In this document: positions 52,278 to 61,764 of the stretch, one piece after another | Layout: the number at the start of each line of letters is the position of its first letter | How positions within the stretch are numbered: the stretch's first letter is position 1 | Source of the DNA: Streptomyces sp. SolWspMP-5a-2 | GTDB lineage: Bacteria > Actinomycetota > Actinomycetes > Streptomycetales > Streptomycetaceae | DNA length: 64,000 nucleotides | Assembly (NCBI RefSeq): GCF_900091845.1 | Contig: NZ_FMCI01000157.1 | Span: 1-64,000, forward strand | Direction of reading: 5' to 3' | Position numbers and translations under genes: made by a program | Notes under the pieces: generated by a model | What the model saw: only the letters and a program-made list of their open reading frames with translations | Database searches by the model: none | Told to the model about the DNA's origin: nothing

Positions 52278-53379
52278 CACGTCCGCGAACGGCTCCCCCG
52301 CGGCCACCGGCGGGGACGCGGTCACCGGCGGGTTCGAGGCGCTCTCCCTGGTGCCGAAGGCCGTCGGGCGGCAGTCGATGAAGGACTTCAAGTCGGACCA
52401 GGAGGTGCGCTGGTGCCCGGGGTGCGGTGACTACGCGATCCTCGCCGCGGTCCAGGGCTTCCTGCCCGAACTGGGCCTGGCCCGCGAGAACATCGTCTTC
52501 GTCTCCGGCATCGGCTGCTCCTCGCGCTTCCCGTACTACATGAACACCTACGGGATGCACTCCATCCACGGCCGCGCGCCCGCCATCGCCACCGGCCTCG
52601 CCGCCTCCCGGAGCGACCTCAGCGTCTGGGTCGTCACCGGCGACGGCGACGCCCTGTCCATCGGCGGCAACCACCTCATCCACGCCCTGCGCCGCAACGT
52701 CAACCTGAAGATCCTGCTGTTCAACAACCGGATCTACGGGCTCACCAAGGGCCAGTACTCGCCCACCTCGGAGGTCGGCAAGATCACCAAGTCGACGCCG
52801 ATGGGGTCGCTCGACGCGCCCTTCAACCCGCTGTCGCTCGCGATCGGCGCGGAGGCCGGGTTCGTCGCCAGGACCGTCGACTCCGACCGCAAGCACCTCA
52901 CCTCGGTGCTGCGCGAGGCGGCCGCCCACCCCGGCACCGCGCTCGTCGAGATCTACCAGAACTGCAACATCTTCAACGACGGCGCCTTCGACGTCATCAA
53001 GGACCGCGCACGCGCCGAGGAAGCCGTCATCCGGCTCGAACACGGGCAGCCCGTGCGCTTCGGCGCCGACGGGCGGCGGGGCGTGGTGCGCGACCGGGCC
53101 ACAGGTGACCTGCGGGTCGTCGACGTCACCCCCGCCAACGAGGGCGACCTCCTCGTCCACGACGCCCACGCCGCCTCCCCCACCACGGCCTTCGCGCTCT
53201 CCCGGCTGGCCGACCCCGACACCCTCCACCACACGCCCATCGGCGTCCTGCGCTCCGTGCGGCGCCCGGTCTACGACGCCCAGATGAACGACCAGCTCGA
53301 CACGGCCGTCCGCGACCGGGGCGAGGGCGATCTCGCCGCCCTCCTCGCCGGGACCGACACCTGGACCGTCACCGGCTGA
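52270..53379 (+). CDS. korB: 2-oxoacid:ferredoxin oxidoreductase, beta subunit
   Basis: A 369-residue subunit with the thiamine diphosphate motif GDGDALSIGGNHLIHALRRN ending NNRIYGLTKGQYSPTS, and cysteines of the iron-sulfur site in WCPGCGDYAI and GIGCSSR. The first ~40 residues are a variable extension. It overlaps korA by eight bases and ends just before a convergent terminator. Confidence 0.95.
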   Translation: MADTSANGSPAATGGDAVTGGFEALSLVPKAVGRQSMKDFKSDQEVRWCPGCGDYAILAAVQGFLPELGLARENIVFVSGIGCSSRFPYYMNTYGMHSIHGRAPAIATGLAASRSDLSVWVVTGDGDALSIGGNHLIHALRRNVNLKILLFNNRIYGLTKGQYSPTSEVGKITKSTPMGSLDAPFNPLSLAIGAEAGFVARTVDSDRKHLTSVLREAAAHPGTALVEIYQNCNIFNDGAFDVIKDRARAEEAVIRLEHGQPVRFGADGRRGVVRDRATGDLRVVDVTPANEGDLLVHDAHAASPTTAFALSRLADPDTLHHTPIGVLRSVRRPVYDAQMNDQLDTAVRDRGEGDLAALLAGTDTWTVTG

Positions 53380-53408
53380 CCGGCACGGGCCGAGCGGCCG
53401 CACCCGGG

Positions 53409-53434
53409 GGGCGCCACCTCAGCCGGTGGCGCCC
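53409..53434. terminator. Ten-bp convergent terminator hairpin
   Basis: The arms GGGCGCCACC and GGTGGCGCCC with a six-base loop, followed by TTTC. It covers the last codons of the minus-strand HxlR gene and lies 30 bases after korB. Confidence 0.85.
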
Positions 53435-53796
53435 TTTCGCGCGTCGAAGCGCTCCCGCGCCTGCTCGACCTGGGCCATCCGGTCCTCCGTCCAGAGCGCG
53501 AGCGCCCGCACCTGGACGGCCGCCTCACGGCCCAGGTCGGTGAGGGAGTAGTCGACGCGGGGCGGGATCACCGGCTTGGCGTCGCGGTGGACGAGGCCGT
53601 CGCGCTCCAGGGTCTGGAGGGTCTGGGTGAGCATCTTCTCGCTGACCCGGCCGACGGCCCGGCGCAGTTCGCTGAACCGGTAGGGGCGTTCGAGCAGCTG
53701 GATCAGGACCAGGACGCCCCAGCGGCTGGTGAGGTGCTCCAGGACCAGCCGGTGCGGACACATCGGCTCACGGACGACCACTTCACTTACTTTCAT
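53419..53796 (-). CDS. HxlR-family winged-helix regulator
   Basis: A 125-residue redox-type regulator. CPHRLVLEHLTSRWGVLVLI marks the HxlR fold with a single conserved cysteine at the N-terminus (C13); FSELRRAVGRVSEKMLTQTL is the recognition region and VDYSLTDLGR the wing. It diverges from a QorB-like gene, as in the well-known ytfH/ytfG pair, and probably represses it until quinone or electrophile stress modifies the cysteine. Confidence 0.93.
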   Translation of the reverse strand: MKVSEVVVREPMCPHRLVLEHLTSRWGVLVLIQLLERPYRFSELRRAVGRVSEKMLTQTLQTLERDGLVHRDAKPVIPPRVDYSLTDLGREAAVQVRALALWTEDRMAQVEQARERFDARKGATG

Positions 53797-53799
53797 AGC

Positions 53800-53824
53800 A
53801 GTACCTTACTTCAAGGTGGGTACT
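53800..53824. promoter_or_regulatory. Inverted repeat between hxlR and qorB genes
   Basis: AGTACC (53800-53805) and GGTACT (53819-53824) form an inverted repeat centred between the divergent genes. The spacing fits a dimeric winged-helix regulator. Likely the HxlR operator. Confidence 0.65.
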
Positions 53825-53887
53825 TTCCAGAAGTTAGCGCTCGCCCTATGGTTAGTGACAGACGCACCCCACAAGGAGTTCTGAATC

Positions 53888-54742
53888 ATGAGCATCGTCG
53901 TCACCGGAGCCACTGGACACCTCGGCCGCCTCGTCGTGGAGCAGCTGATCGAGAAGGTCCCCGCGGACCAGGTCACCGCCGTCGTCCGCGACGAGGCCAG
54001 GGCCGCCGGGCTCGCCGCCCGCGGCGTGCGGCTCGCCGTCGCCGACTACAACACCCCCGAGTCCTTCGACGGCCTCTTCGCGGCCGGCGACAAGGTGCTG
54101 CTGATCTCCGGGAACGAGTTCGACAAGGGCCGGGTGCAGCAGCACCAGGTCGTCATCGACGCCGCGAAGGCCGCCGGTGTCGCGCTGCTCGCCTACACCA
54201 GCGCTCCGGGCACGCTGGAGGCCGCGCTCGCCGACGACCACCGCGGCACGGAGCGGGCGCTGCGCGCCTCCGGGGTGCCCTACAGCCTGCTGCGCAACGG
54301 CTGGTACAACGAGAACTACACCGAGAACCTGGCGCCGGTCCTGGAGCACAACGCCGTCGTGCAGGCCGCCGGCGCCGGCCGGATCTCCTCGGCCGCCCGC
54401 GCCGACTACGCCGCCGCCGCGGTCGCCGTCCTGACCGGCGAGGACCACGAGAACACGACGTACGAGCTGGGCGGCGACGAGGCGTGGAGCTTCGCCGAGT
54501 ACGCGGCCGAGCTGAGCCGCCAGACCGGCAGGGAGATCGCCTACAACGCCGTCTCCGTCGAGGACCTCACCGGCATCCTGGCGGGCGCCGGGGTACCGGG
54601 ACCGGTCGCGGCGATCCTCGCGGGCGTCGACGCGTCCATCGAGAAGGACGAGCTGGTCGTCACGTCCGGCGACCTGTCCCGGCTGACCGGCCGCCCGGCC
54701 ACCCCGATCGCCGACTCGATCGCGGCGGCGCTCAAGAGCTGA
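53888..54742 (+). CDS. NmrA/QorB-like NAD(P)H:quinone oxidoreductase
   Basis: A 284-residue atypical short-chain dehydrogenase. GATGHLGR (7-14) is the nucleotide-binding turn, and LLRNGWYNENYTENL is typical of QorB (YtfG). It has no classic YxxxK, as is normal for this subfamily. It should reduce quinones with NAD(P)H and protect against electrophiles. AAGGAG lies before the ATG. Confidence 0.9.
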   Translation: MSIVVTGATGHLGRLVVEQLIEKVPADQVTAVVRDEARAAGLAARGVRLAVADYNTPESFDGLFAAGDKVLLISGNEFDKGRVQQHQVVIDAAKAAGVALLAYTSAPGTLEAALADDHRGTERALRASGVPYSLLRNGWYNENYTENLAPVLEHNAVVQAAGAGRISSAARADYAAAAVAVLTGEDHENTTYELGGDEAWSFAEYAAELSRQTGREIAYNAVSVEDLTGILAGAGVPGPVAAILAGVDASIEKDELVVTSGDLSRLTGRPATPIADSIAAALKS

Positions 54743-54851
54743 CGCGGGACGGGCACCCGGCGGCGTCCCGACGACATCCCGGCGGCGTCCCGACGACATC
54801 CCGGCCGTCTCTCCCGGGCGCTCGCGGCCCGGGGACCACGGAGGGGCCGTC

Positions 54852-54903
54852 GACCCCCGCCTGTCATGACCGTATGGCGATACGGACATGACAGGCGGGG
54901 GTC
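54852..54903. repeat. Twenty-four-bp inverted repeat with one mismatch
   Basis: The arms 54852-54875 and 54880-54903 pair except for one A-A position; the loop is GGCG. The core contains CTGTCATG...CATGACAG. There is no T-run. It lies between the qorB and rarD genes, so it could be a terminator or an operator for rarD. Confidence 0.8.
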
Positions 54904-54959
54904 GTCGGCGCTACCTTCGTGGCTGTCCGCGCGTGCGGTCGGTCGAGAGGGAGGGACCC

Positions 54960-55910
54960 GTGGCCAGGAAGCCGAGGGGCGAGCGTCACATAGGTCTGGT
55001 GAACGGCTTCGCGGCCTATGTCATGTGGGGGCTCGTCCCCCTGTTCTGGCCGCTCCTCAAACCCGCGGGCGCGCTGGAGATCCTCGCCCACCGCATGGTC
55101 TGGTCGCTCGCCTTCGTCGCCGTCGCGCTGCTCGTGGTGCGGCGCTGGGCCTGGGCGGGCGAACTGCTGCGCCGGCCCCGGCGGCTCGCCCTGGTGGCGG
55201 TCGGCGCGGCGGTGATCACCGTCAACTGGGGCGTCTACATCTGGTCCGTGAACAGCGGGCACGTGGTGGAGGCGTCCCTCGGCTACTTCATCAACCCGCT
55301 GGTCACCATCGCCATCGGCGTCCTGCTGCTGAAGGAACGGCTGCGCGCCGTGCAGTGGACGGCGGTCGGGATCGGCCTCGCCGCCGTCGTCGTGCTGACC
55401 GTCGGGTACGGGCACCCGCCGTGGATCTCGCTCGCCCTCGCCTTCTCGTTCGCCCTGTACGGGCTGGTCAAGAAGAAGGTCAACCTCGGCGGGGTGGAGT
55501 CGCTGGCCGCCGAGACGGCCATCCAGTTCCTGCCCGCGCTCGGCTACCTGCTCTGGCTCGGCGGGCGAGACGACCTGACGTTCGCGAGCGAGGGCGCCGG
55601 GCACGCGGCCCTGCTCGCGGCGACGGGCGTGGTGACCGCGCTGCCGCTGGTCTGCTTCGGGGCGGCGGCGATCCGGGTGCCGCTGTCGACGCTGGGGCTG
55701 CTCCAGTACCTGGCGCCGGTGTTCCAGTTCGCGCTCGGCATCGTCTACTTCCACGAGGAGATGCCGGCCGAGCGGTGGGCCGGGTTCGCCCTGGTGTGGC
55801 TGGCGCTGTGCCTGCTGACCTACGACGCGTTCCGCGCGGCCCGGGGGTCGGGACGCCGGGTGATCGTGGCCCGGTCCGCCACGGCGTCGTCCCCGACCGT
55901 GGACGCCTAG
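54960..55910 (+). CDS. rarD: RarD/EamA-family transporter
   Basis: A 316-residue membrane protein with ten hydrophobic helices, preceded by a short basic N-terminus. Family signatures: GLVNGFAAYVMWGLVPLFWP, EILAHRMVWS, and LGLLQYLAPVFQFALG. RarD proteins are probable permeases of the drug/metabolite superfamily with unknown substrate. The GTG start has GGGAGGG upstream. Confidence 0.92.
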   Translation: MARKPRGERHIGLVNGFAAYVMWGLVPLFWPLLKPAGALEILAHRMVWSLAFVAVALLVVRRWAWAGELLRRPRRLALVAVGAAVITVNWGVYIWSVNSGHVVEASLGYFINPLVTIAIGVLLLKERLRAVQWTAVGIGLAAVVVLTVGYGHPPWISLALAFSFALYGLVKKKVNLGGVESLAAETAIQFLPALGYLLWLGGRDDLTFASEGAGHAALLAATGVVTALPLVCFGAAAIRVPLSTLGLLQYLAPVFQFALGIVYFHEEMPAERWAGFALVWLALCLLTYDAFRAARGSGRRVIVARSATASSPTVDA

Positions 55911-55920
55911 CCGCTCGGCG

Positions 55921-55988
55921 GCCCGCGATCCGGGACCCGACCGGCGTCCGCCGCAGCCCGCGATCCGGGATCAGACCGGCGTCCACCG
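55921..55988 (+). repeat. Short direct repeat, 35-bp period
   Basis: GCCCGCGATCCGGGA occurs at 55921 and 55956, each followed by GACCGGCGTCC. It lies in the 253-base gap between rarD and the aminopeptidase gene. TTGACG (near 56062) may belong to the aminopeptidase promoter; no gene is seen. Confidence 0.7.
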
Positions 55989-56139
55989 GGGCGCGTCCCG
56001 GGGCCGTCGGCGGGGACATCGCCCCGGGTTGTTCCGTTATACGAACACGCTGTCCTGATAGCGCTCTTGACGGCGTGTACATGACGGCTCCACCATCCTG
56101 GCACCGCAATCCACTCAGGAATCAGTGCGATTCCCCTGA

Positions 56140-57117
<978 letters not shown>

Positions 57118-57159
57118 TCCGCGCCGCCGTCTGACCGCGTGGTCCCGGGGGTCCGCCGC

Positions 57160-59106
57160 TCACTCCGCGCGGCGGGCCCGTTCGGTCAGGCGGCCCATGC
57201 GGGCCCGCGCGGACTCCAGTTGCTCGATGTCGTCGGCGGCCGGGCCCTCCTCGGCCGCGAGGTCGGTCCACAGGCCGATCAGCTCGCGGCCCAGCTCCAG
57301 TCCGAGACCGGGTTCGCGCACCGCGCGCCAGGCCGCGAACGCGCTCTGCACGTTGCCGTAGGCGGCCTCCGCGTCGCCCGCCCGGCGGCGCAGCCCGGCG
57401 AGGTCGAGGGAGAGCCGCAGGGAACGCACCGGATCACCCGCCAAGTAGGCGATGTACGACGTCAGTTCGCGCAACCTGAGCACTTCGGGGTGCCCGGCCC
57501 CGAGGGTCCGCGAGGAGTCCGCGACGGTCTTCGCCGCCAGCTCGGCCGCCGCCTCTATGCGCCCTTCCCTGACGGCCTCGTTGATCCGCGCCATCGGCTC
57601 CGCGAGCACGGAGGGCGCCGGGTCGGAGGGCCCGGCGCCGAGCACCGCCTCCGCGACGGCGTCGAAGCCGCGGGCGGGGGTGGGCCTGGCATCCGGCTCC
57701 GGCTCGGCGAGGGCGGGCGGCAGCGGGGACGAGGTGAGGGAGCGCGGCGGCGGGACGGGCGCGGGAGGATCCGCCAGCACCGCGGGGAGCGTGTCGGCGG
57801 ACTGCGGCACGACCGGCACGGGGGATGCGGCGGGCGGGAACCCGTAGGCACCCTCGGTTGGAACCCCGGTCGCGGGCGGGAGCCCGCTGGCACCCTCGGT
57901 CCGGCCTCCGGTCACGGGCGGTGGCCCGTAGGCACCCTCGGCGGGAACACTGGTCGCGGGCGGGAACCCGTAGGCACCCTCGGCCGGAACCCCGGTCGCG
58001 GGCGGGAGCCCGCTGGCACCCTCGGTCCGGCCTCCGGTCACGGGCGGTGGCCCGTAGGCACCCTCGGCGGGAACACCGGTCACCGGCGGGAAGCCGTAAG
58101 CGCCCCCGGCCGGAACCCCAGCCGCAGGCGGGAAGCCGTAAGCGCCCCCGGCCGGGACCCCGGCCGCAGGCGGGAAGCCGTAGGCGGCACCGGCAGCAGC
58201 ACCGGTCCCGGCACCGACCCCCGCACCGGCCGCGCCGTCCGGCGCCCGGTACTTGCCCCCGTCCGGAGTCCTGTACGGGCCCTCGTCCGGGGTCCGTACC
58301 GGGCGGCCTCCCGGTGCTCGGTCGGGGGCGTCCCCCGGTGCCCGCCCCGGGGTGCCACCCGGCGTCCAGGGTGTCGCGGTGTCCGGGGTCCGCTCCCGTT
58401 CCCGTGCGCCGTCCTGGGCCGGTACCGCGTCCATCCGCGGCGGCGGGCCGAACGCGCCGAGCGGTGGCGCGACCGTGCCGGTGCCGTGGTCCCCCTCGGG
58501 GGCCGGGAGCGCCCGCGGGGAGGACGTCGGCGCGGTCCCGGCGGCCTCCTCCGGCACGGCCCGCAGCGGGAAGGTCGGGACGTTCCCGCCCAGCGGCAGC
58601 GGTTCCGGCACCGCCCGCAGCGGGAACGTCGGCGCCGTCTCGCGGACCGGCGCCCCGGTGGTGCGCAGCACGCGGGTCGGCTCGTCGGGCGACGCCGACC
58701 GGTCGGGCCCGTCAGGCGACGGCGCCGTGGCCGCGTCCCCGGACCGCGGAACCGGGCCGGACACCGCGGGCGGGGACACCTCGGCGGGCCGTGCCGGTGC
58801 CGTCGGCATCCGCACCGGTTCCCCCGCCAGGTCGCTGGAGCCGTCCGGTTCGACGCGCAGGGGGACGACGTATCCGATGCGCTCGTCGTGGACGGTCGCG
58901 CGGACGGCGTGCCCGGTGGCGCGGGCGATGCGCTGGAGGTGGTTCAGGACCGCCTGCTGGAGTTCCTCGCCCGGCGCCGCGGCGACCGGCACCCCGCCGA
59001 CGGAGGCGCCCGGCGCCCGTGTGCCGTCGGGGCCCGCCCCGGACACCCGTACGTCGATCGGCGCCGCAACCAGCGCCCGCTTCTTGTCGCGGCTGGGTCG
59101 AGACAT
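57160..59106 (-). CDS. Repeat-rich protein with C-terminal TPR-like region
   Basis: A 648-residue protein of unknown function. Residues 1-100 form a small conserved domain (RVSGAGPDGTRAPG, then ELQQAVLNHLQRIARATGHA). The middle 350 residues are proline/glycine-rich, with eight or nine copies of a 14-residue unit like AYGFPPATGVPAEG (about 57830-58200). The last ~150 residues are helical repeats of TPR character (AAELAAKTVADSSRTLGAGH, then LRLRELTSYIAYLAG). Possibly a scaffold working with the divergent gene. Confidence 0.75.
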   Translation of the reverse strand: MSRPSRDKKRALVAAPIDVRVSGAGPDGTRAPGASVGGVPVAAAPGEELQQAVLNHLQRIARATGHAVRATVHDERIGYVVPLRVEPDGSSDLAGEPVRMPTAPARPAEVSPPAVSGPVPRSGDAATAPSPDGPDRSASPDEPTRVLRTTGAPVRETAPTFPLRAVPEPLPLGGNVPTFPLRAVPEEAAGTAPTSSPRALPAPEGDHGTGTVAPPLGAFGPPPRMDAVPAQDGARERERTPDTATPWTPGGTPGRAPGDAPDRAPGGRPVRTPDEGPYRTPDGGKYRAPDGAAGAGVGAGTGAAAGAAYGFPPAAGVPAGGAYGFPPAAGVPAGGAYGFPPVTGVPAEGAYGPPPVTGGRTEGASGLPPATGVPAEGAYGFPPATSVPAEGAYGPPPVTGGRTEGASGLPPATGVPTEGAYGFPPAASPVPVVPQSADTLPAVLADPPAPVPPPRSLTSSPLPPALAEPEPDARPTPARGFDAVAEAVLGAGPSDPAPSVLAEPMARINEAVREGRIEAAAELAAKTVADSSRTLGAGHPEVLRLRELTSYIAYLAGDPVRSLRLSLDLAGLRRRAGDAEAAYGNVQSAFAAWRAVREPGLGLELGRELIGLWTDLAAEEGPAADDIEQLESARARMGRLTERARRAE

Positions 59107-59343
59107 CGGTTCCCTCACTCGGATGCGTCGGGGACTGGGCTGACCACGACGCGTTCGGGCCCCATGGTCCCTCCCGCCGCCGGGTCCCCGTTCCCCCGGC
59201 ATCAAGATCCGATCCCTCGCTCACTGTCGAGTTTCTCCGGTCACCCCCCGTCCTGTCGTCACCGGGACGTCACAGACTCGTTCCAGGAAGCAGCGCCGCG
59301 GCGTCCGGGGTGTGCCGGGGCCGCCGCGGGAGAGGAGAGCGGC

Positions 59344-59907
59344 ATGGTCAGGCGCGGCGGGGACGACGGAGAGCGGCCGGGACCGGTGGGGCCGACGGGG
59401 CCGGAGATCTGGGTGCGCGGGCCCGTCGACCCGCCGGACGACCCGCCGGACGCCCCGCGCGACGACCCGCCGGGCGGCCAGTACGCCAGGCCCCGCCCCC
59501 GCTCCCTGGTGGGCACCCACGGCGGGGCCGGTGTCTCCACCCTCGCCGCCGTCCTCGGCGGTCACGACTGCGGGCGTGACTGGCCCGCGCCCGACGCGCC
59601 CCGCTCGGTGCTGCTGGTCGCCCGCACCCACGCCTCGGGGCTGGCCTCCGTGCTGCGCACGCTGGAGATGTTCCGGCGCGGCGAGGTGCCGGACGGGCTG
59701 GACCTGGACGGGGTGGTGCTGGTCGCGGACGGGCCGGGCAGGCTGCCGAGGCCGCTGGAGCGGCTGGCGCGGCTGGTCGGGGACGCCGTCGACGTGTACC
59801 GCGTGCCCTGGGTGCCGGCCTGGCGCCTGGGCGACCTGAGCGGCACCCCGCCCCGCGGGACGGCGACCCTGGCCCGCCTGATGGGGACCACCGCCACCGG
59901 CCGGTGA
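59344..59907 (+). CDS. P-loop-like protein divergent from the repeat protein
   Basis: A 187-residue protein. After a disordered ~58-residue N-terminus comes LVGTHGGAGVSTLAAVLGG, which looks like a deviant ParA/MinD-type P-loop, and LLVARTHASGLASVLRTLEM with DGVVLVADGPGRLP. It resembles a DUF6668-type family common in Streptomyces, of unknown function; the assignment is tentative. It diverges from the TPR-like protein, 237 bases apart. Confidence 0.7.
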   Translation: MVRRGGDDGERPGPVGPTGPEIWVRGPVDPPDDPPDAPRDDPPGGQYARPRPRSLVGTHGGAGVSTLAAVLGGHDCGRDWPAPDAPRSVLLVARTHASGLASVLRTLEMFRRGEVPDGLDLDGVVLVADGPGRLPRPLERLARLVGDAVDVYRVPWVPAWRLGDLSGTPPRGTATLARLMGTTATGR

Positions 59908-59929
59908 CCCCTGACCCCGGCTGACGACC

Positions 59930-60090
59930 CTCACCCCCCTCTCACGACCCCCACCCCTGGCCGGTGTCCCCGCCCCCGGCTGACGACCCCCACCCCTGGC
60001 CGGTGCCCCCGCCCCCGGCTGACGACCTCCACCCCCGGCCGGTGAACCCCGCTCACCCGGCCGGTGAACCCCGCTCCCCCGGGCCGGTGA
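59930..60090 (+). repeat. C-rich tandem repeat region
   Basis: Units containing CCCGGCTGACGACC and CACCCCTGGCCGGTG recur three to four times with a period of about 37-43 bases, ending in shorter GGCCGGTGAACCCC copies. It lies in the 324-base gap before the reductase gene. A less GC-rich patch with CATAAGAT (about 60168) may be its promoter. Confidence 0.7.
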
Positions 60091-60231
60091 CTTCCGCGCC
60101 CCCGGCCCGCCGCCCCCTCCCCGAGCGCGGGGCCGGATCTACTCCCTGGCGGAATCTAGATGCGCATGCATAAGATGCAGGCGCGCACTAAATCAGGTCC
60201 GGTTCCGTCGTTCCGTCCCCTGGGAGTCCCC

Positions 60232-60816
60232 ATGACCCGCCGCTTCCTCTTCGTGCTGGGCAGCAGCCGCAGCGACGGCAACACCGAACTGCTCGCCCGG
60301 CGGGCCGCCGAACCGCTGCCCGCCGACGTCGAGCAGCGGTGGATCAGCCTCGCCGAGCACCCGCTGCCCGACTTCGCCGACCTGCGGCACGACAGCGACC
60401 ACGTGCGCCCCACCGAGGGGCCCGCCGCGGTGCTGCTCGACGCCACGCTCGCGGCGACCGACCTGGTGATCGTCTCGCCGCTGTACTGGTACTCCGTCTC
60501 CGCGCAGACCAAGCGCTACCTCGACCACTGGTCGGGCTGGCTGCGCACGCCCGGCGTCGACTTCAAGGCGACGATGGCCGGGCGCACCCTCTGGGGCGTC
60601 GCCGCGCTCGCCGCCGAGGAGCAGGTGGTCGCCGATCCGCTGATCGGCACCCTGCACAACTCGGCGGCCTACCTGGGCATGCGGTTCGGCGGGGTGCTGC
60701 TGGGCCGCGGCAGCAAGCCGGGCGACGTGCTGGCCGACGCCGACGCCCTGGCCCGCGCCACGACGTTCTTCGCGCCTGACGCCCCGCACGCCCGCTTCCT
60801 CGCCGACGCGGCCTGA
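60232..60816 (+). CDS. NADPH-dependent FMN reductase (flavodoxin-fold)
   Basis: A 194-residue protein. VLGSSRSDGNTELLARRAAE (8-27) is the FMN-binding loop, VSPLYWYSVSAQTKRYLDHW the flavin-ring loop, and WGVAALAAEEQ the third. This matches the flavodoxin-like NAD(P)H dehydrogenase/FMN reductase family. The ATG has GGGAG upstream; a longer in-frame start lacks support. Confidence 0.9.
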   Translation: MTRRFLFVLGSSRSDGNTELLARRAAEPLPADVEQRWISLAEHPLPDFADLRHDSDHVRPTEGPAAVLLDATLAATDLVIVSPLYWYSVSAQTKRYLDHWSGWLRTPGVDFKATMAGRTLWGVAALAAEEQVVADPLIGTLHNSAAYLGMRFGGVLLGRGSKPGDVLADADALARATTFFAPDAPHARFLADAA

Positions 60817-60873
60817 CGTCCCGCGTCCAGGCCGCCTCCCCGCCGGGACGGCCGCCCGGCTCCCGGCTCCCCG

Positions 60874-61764
60874 CTACGCGGTGATGTCCTTCGCCGTGAA
60901 GCGCGCCCAGGCCGCCGAGCCGAACACGGCCGCGTAGAGGGCCTGCACGCCGAGGTTGCGCAGCACGTCGTCCCAGTAGACGGGCTCGCGCATCAGGTCG
61001 GCGAAGGACAGCCAGTAGTGGGAGAAGAAGTACGGCTGGATCGCGTGCAGTTGGGGGATCTGGTCGAGGATCTGGACGGTGATCAGCAGGCCCACCGTCG
61101 TCGCCATGGCCGCGATGCCGCTGTTGGTGAGGGTGGAGACGAAGAGGCCGAGGGCCGCGACGCCGATCAGGGACGCGGCGACGACCAGCGCGATCAGCAG
61201 CGCCCGCAGCAGGCCCTCGCCGAACGTGATCCGGGTGCCCGAGATCGTCGTCAGGTCGCCCAGCGGGAACAGGACCGCGCCCGCGATCAGCGCCGAGAGA
61301 GCCACGACCAGGGTGGCCAGCACGCAGAACGCCACCGTCGTCGTGTACTTGACGAGCAGCAGGCGGGTGCGCCCGGCCGGGGCGACCAGCAGGTAGCGCA
61401 GGGTGCCCGCGCTCGCCTCGCCCGCGATCGCGTCCCCGGCGATCACGCCGACCGCCATCGGCAGGAAGAACGGGAGGGTCGCGGCCAGCGCGGTGAAGAC
61501 CAGGAAGAGGCCGTTGTTGGTGATCTGCGCGATGAACGCGGGTCCGCCACCGCCCTCGGGTCCGCCGCCCGCCGGGGAACCGCCGGTCTCGATCCGGACC
61601 GCGACGCCGACCAGCACCGGCACCGCGGCCAGCACGCCCAGCAGGGCGAGGGTGCGCCAGCGGCGCAGGGTGGTGAGCAGTTCGCTGCGCAGCAGCCCGA
61701 GCGTCCACAGGGGGCTCGGACGGACCGGCGGCGGCGCCGTGGCAACGGTCTCAGCCCGCGACAT
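60874..61764 (-). CDS. ABC-2 type transporter permease
   Basis: A 296-residue membrane protein with six hydrophobic helices. EASAGTLRYLLVAPAGRTRL is the conserved ABC-2 cytoplasmic segment with the glutamate. It overlaps the ATPase gene by 14 bases, so the two form an exporter. The substrate is not shown; candidates are antibiotics or lipids. Confidence 0.92.
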   Translation of the reverse strand: MSRAETVATAPPPVRPSPLWTLGLLRSELLTTLRRWRTLALLGVLAAVPVLVGVAVRIETGGSPAGGGPEGGGGPAFIAQITNNGLFLVFTALAATLPFFLPMAVGVIAGDAIAGEASAGTLRYLLVAPAGRTRLLLVKYTTTVAFCVLATLVVALSALIAGAVLFPLGDLTTISGTRITFGEGLLRALLIALVVAASLIGVAALGLFVSTLTNSGIAAMATTVGLLITVQILDQIPQLHAIQPYFFSHYWLSFADLMREPVYWDDVLRNLGVQALYAAVFGSAAWARFTAKDITA

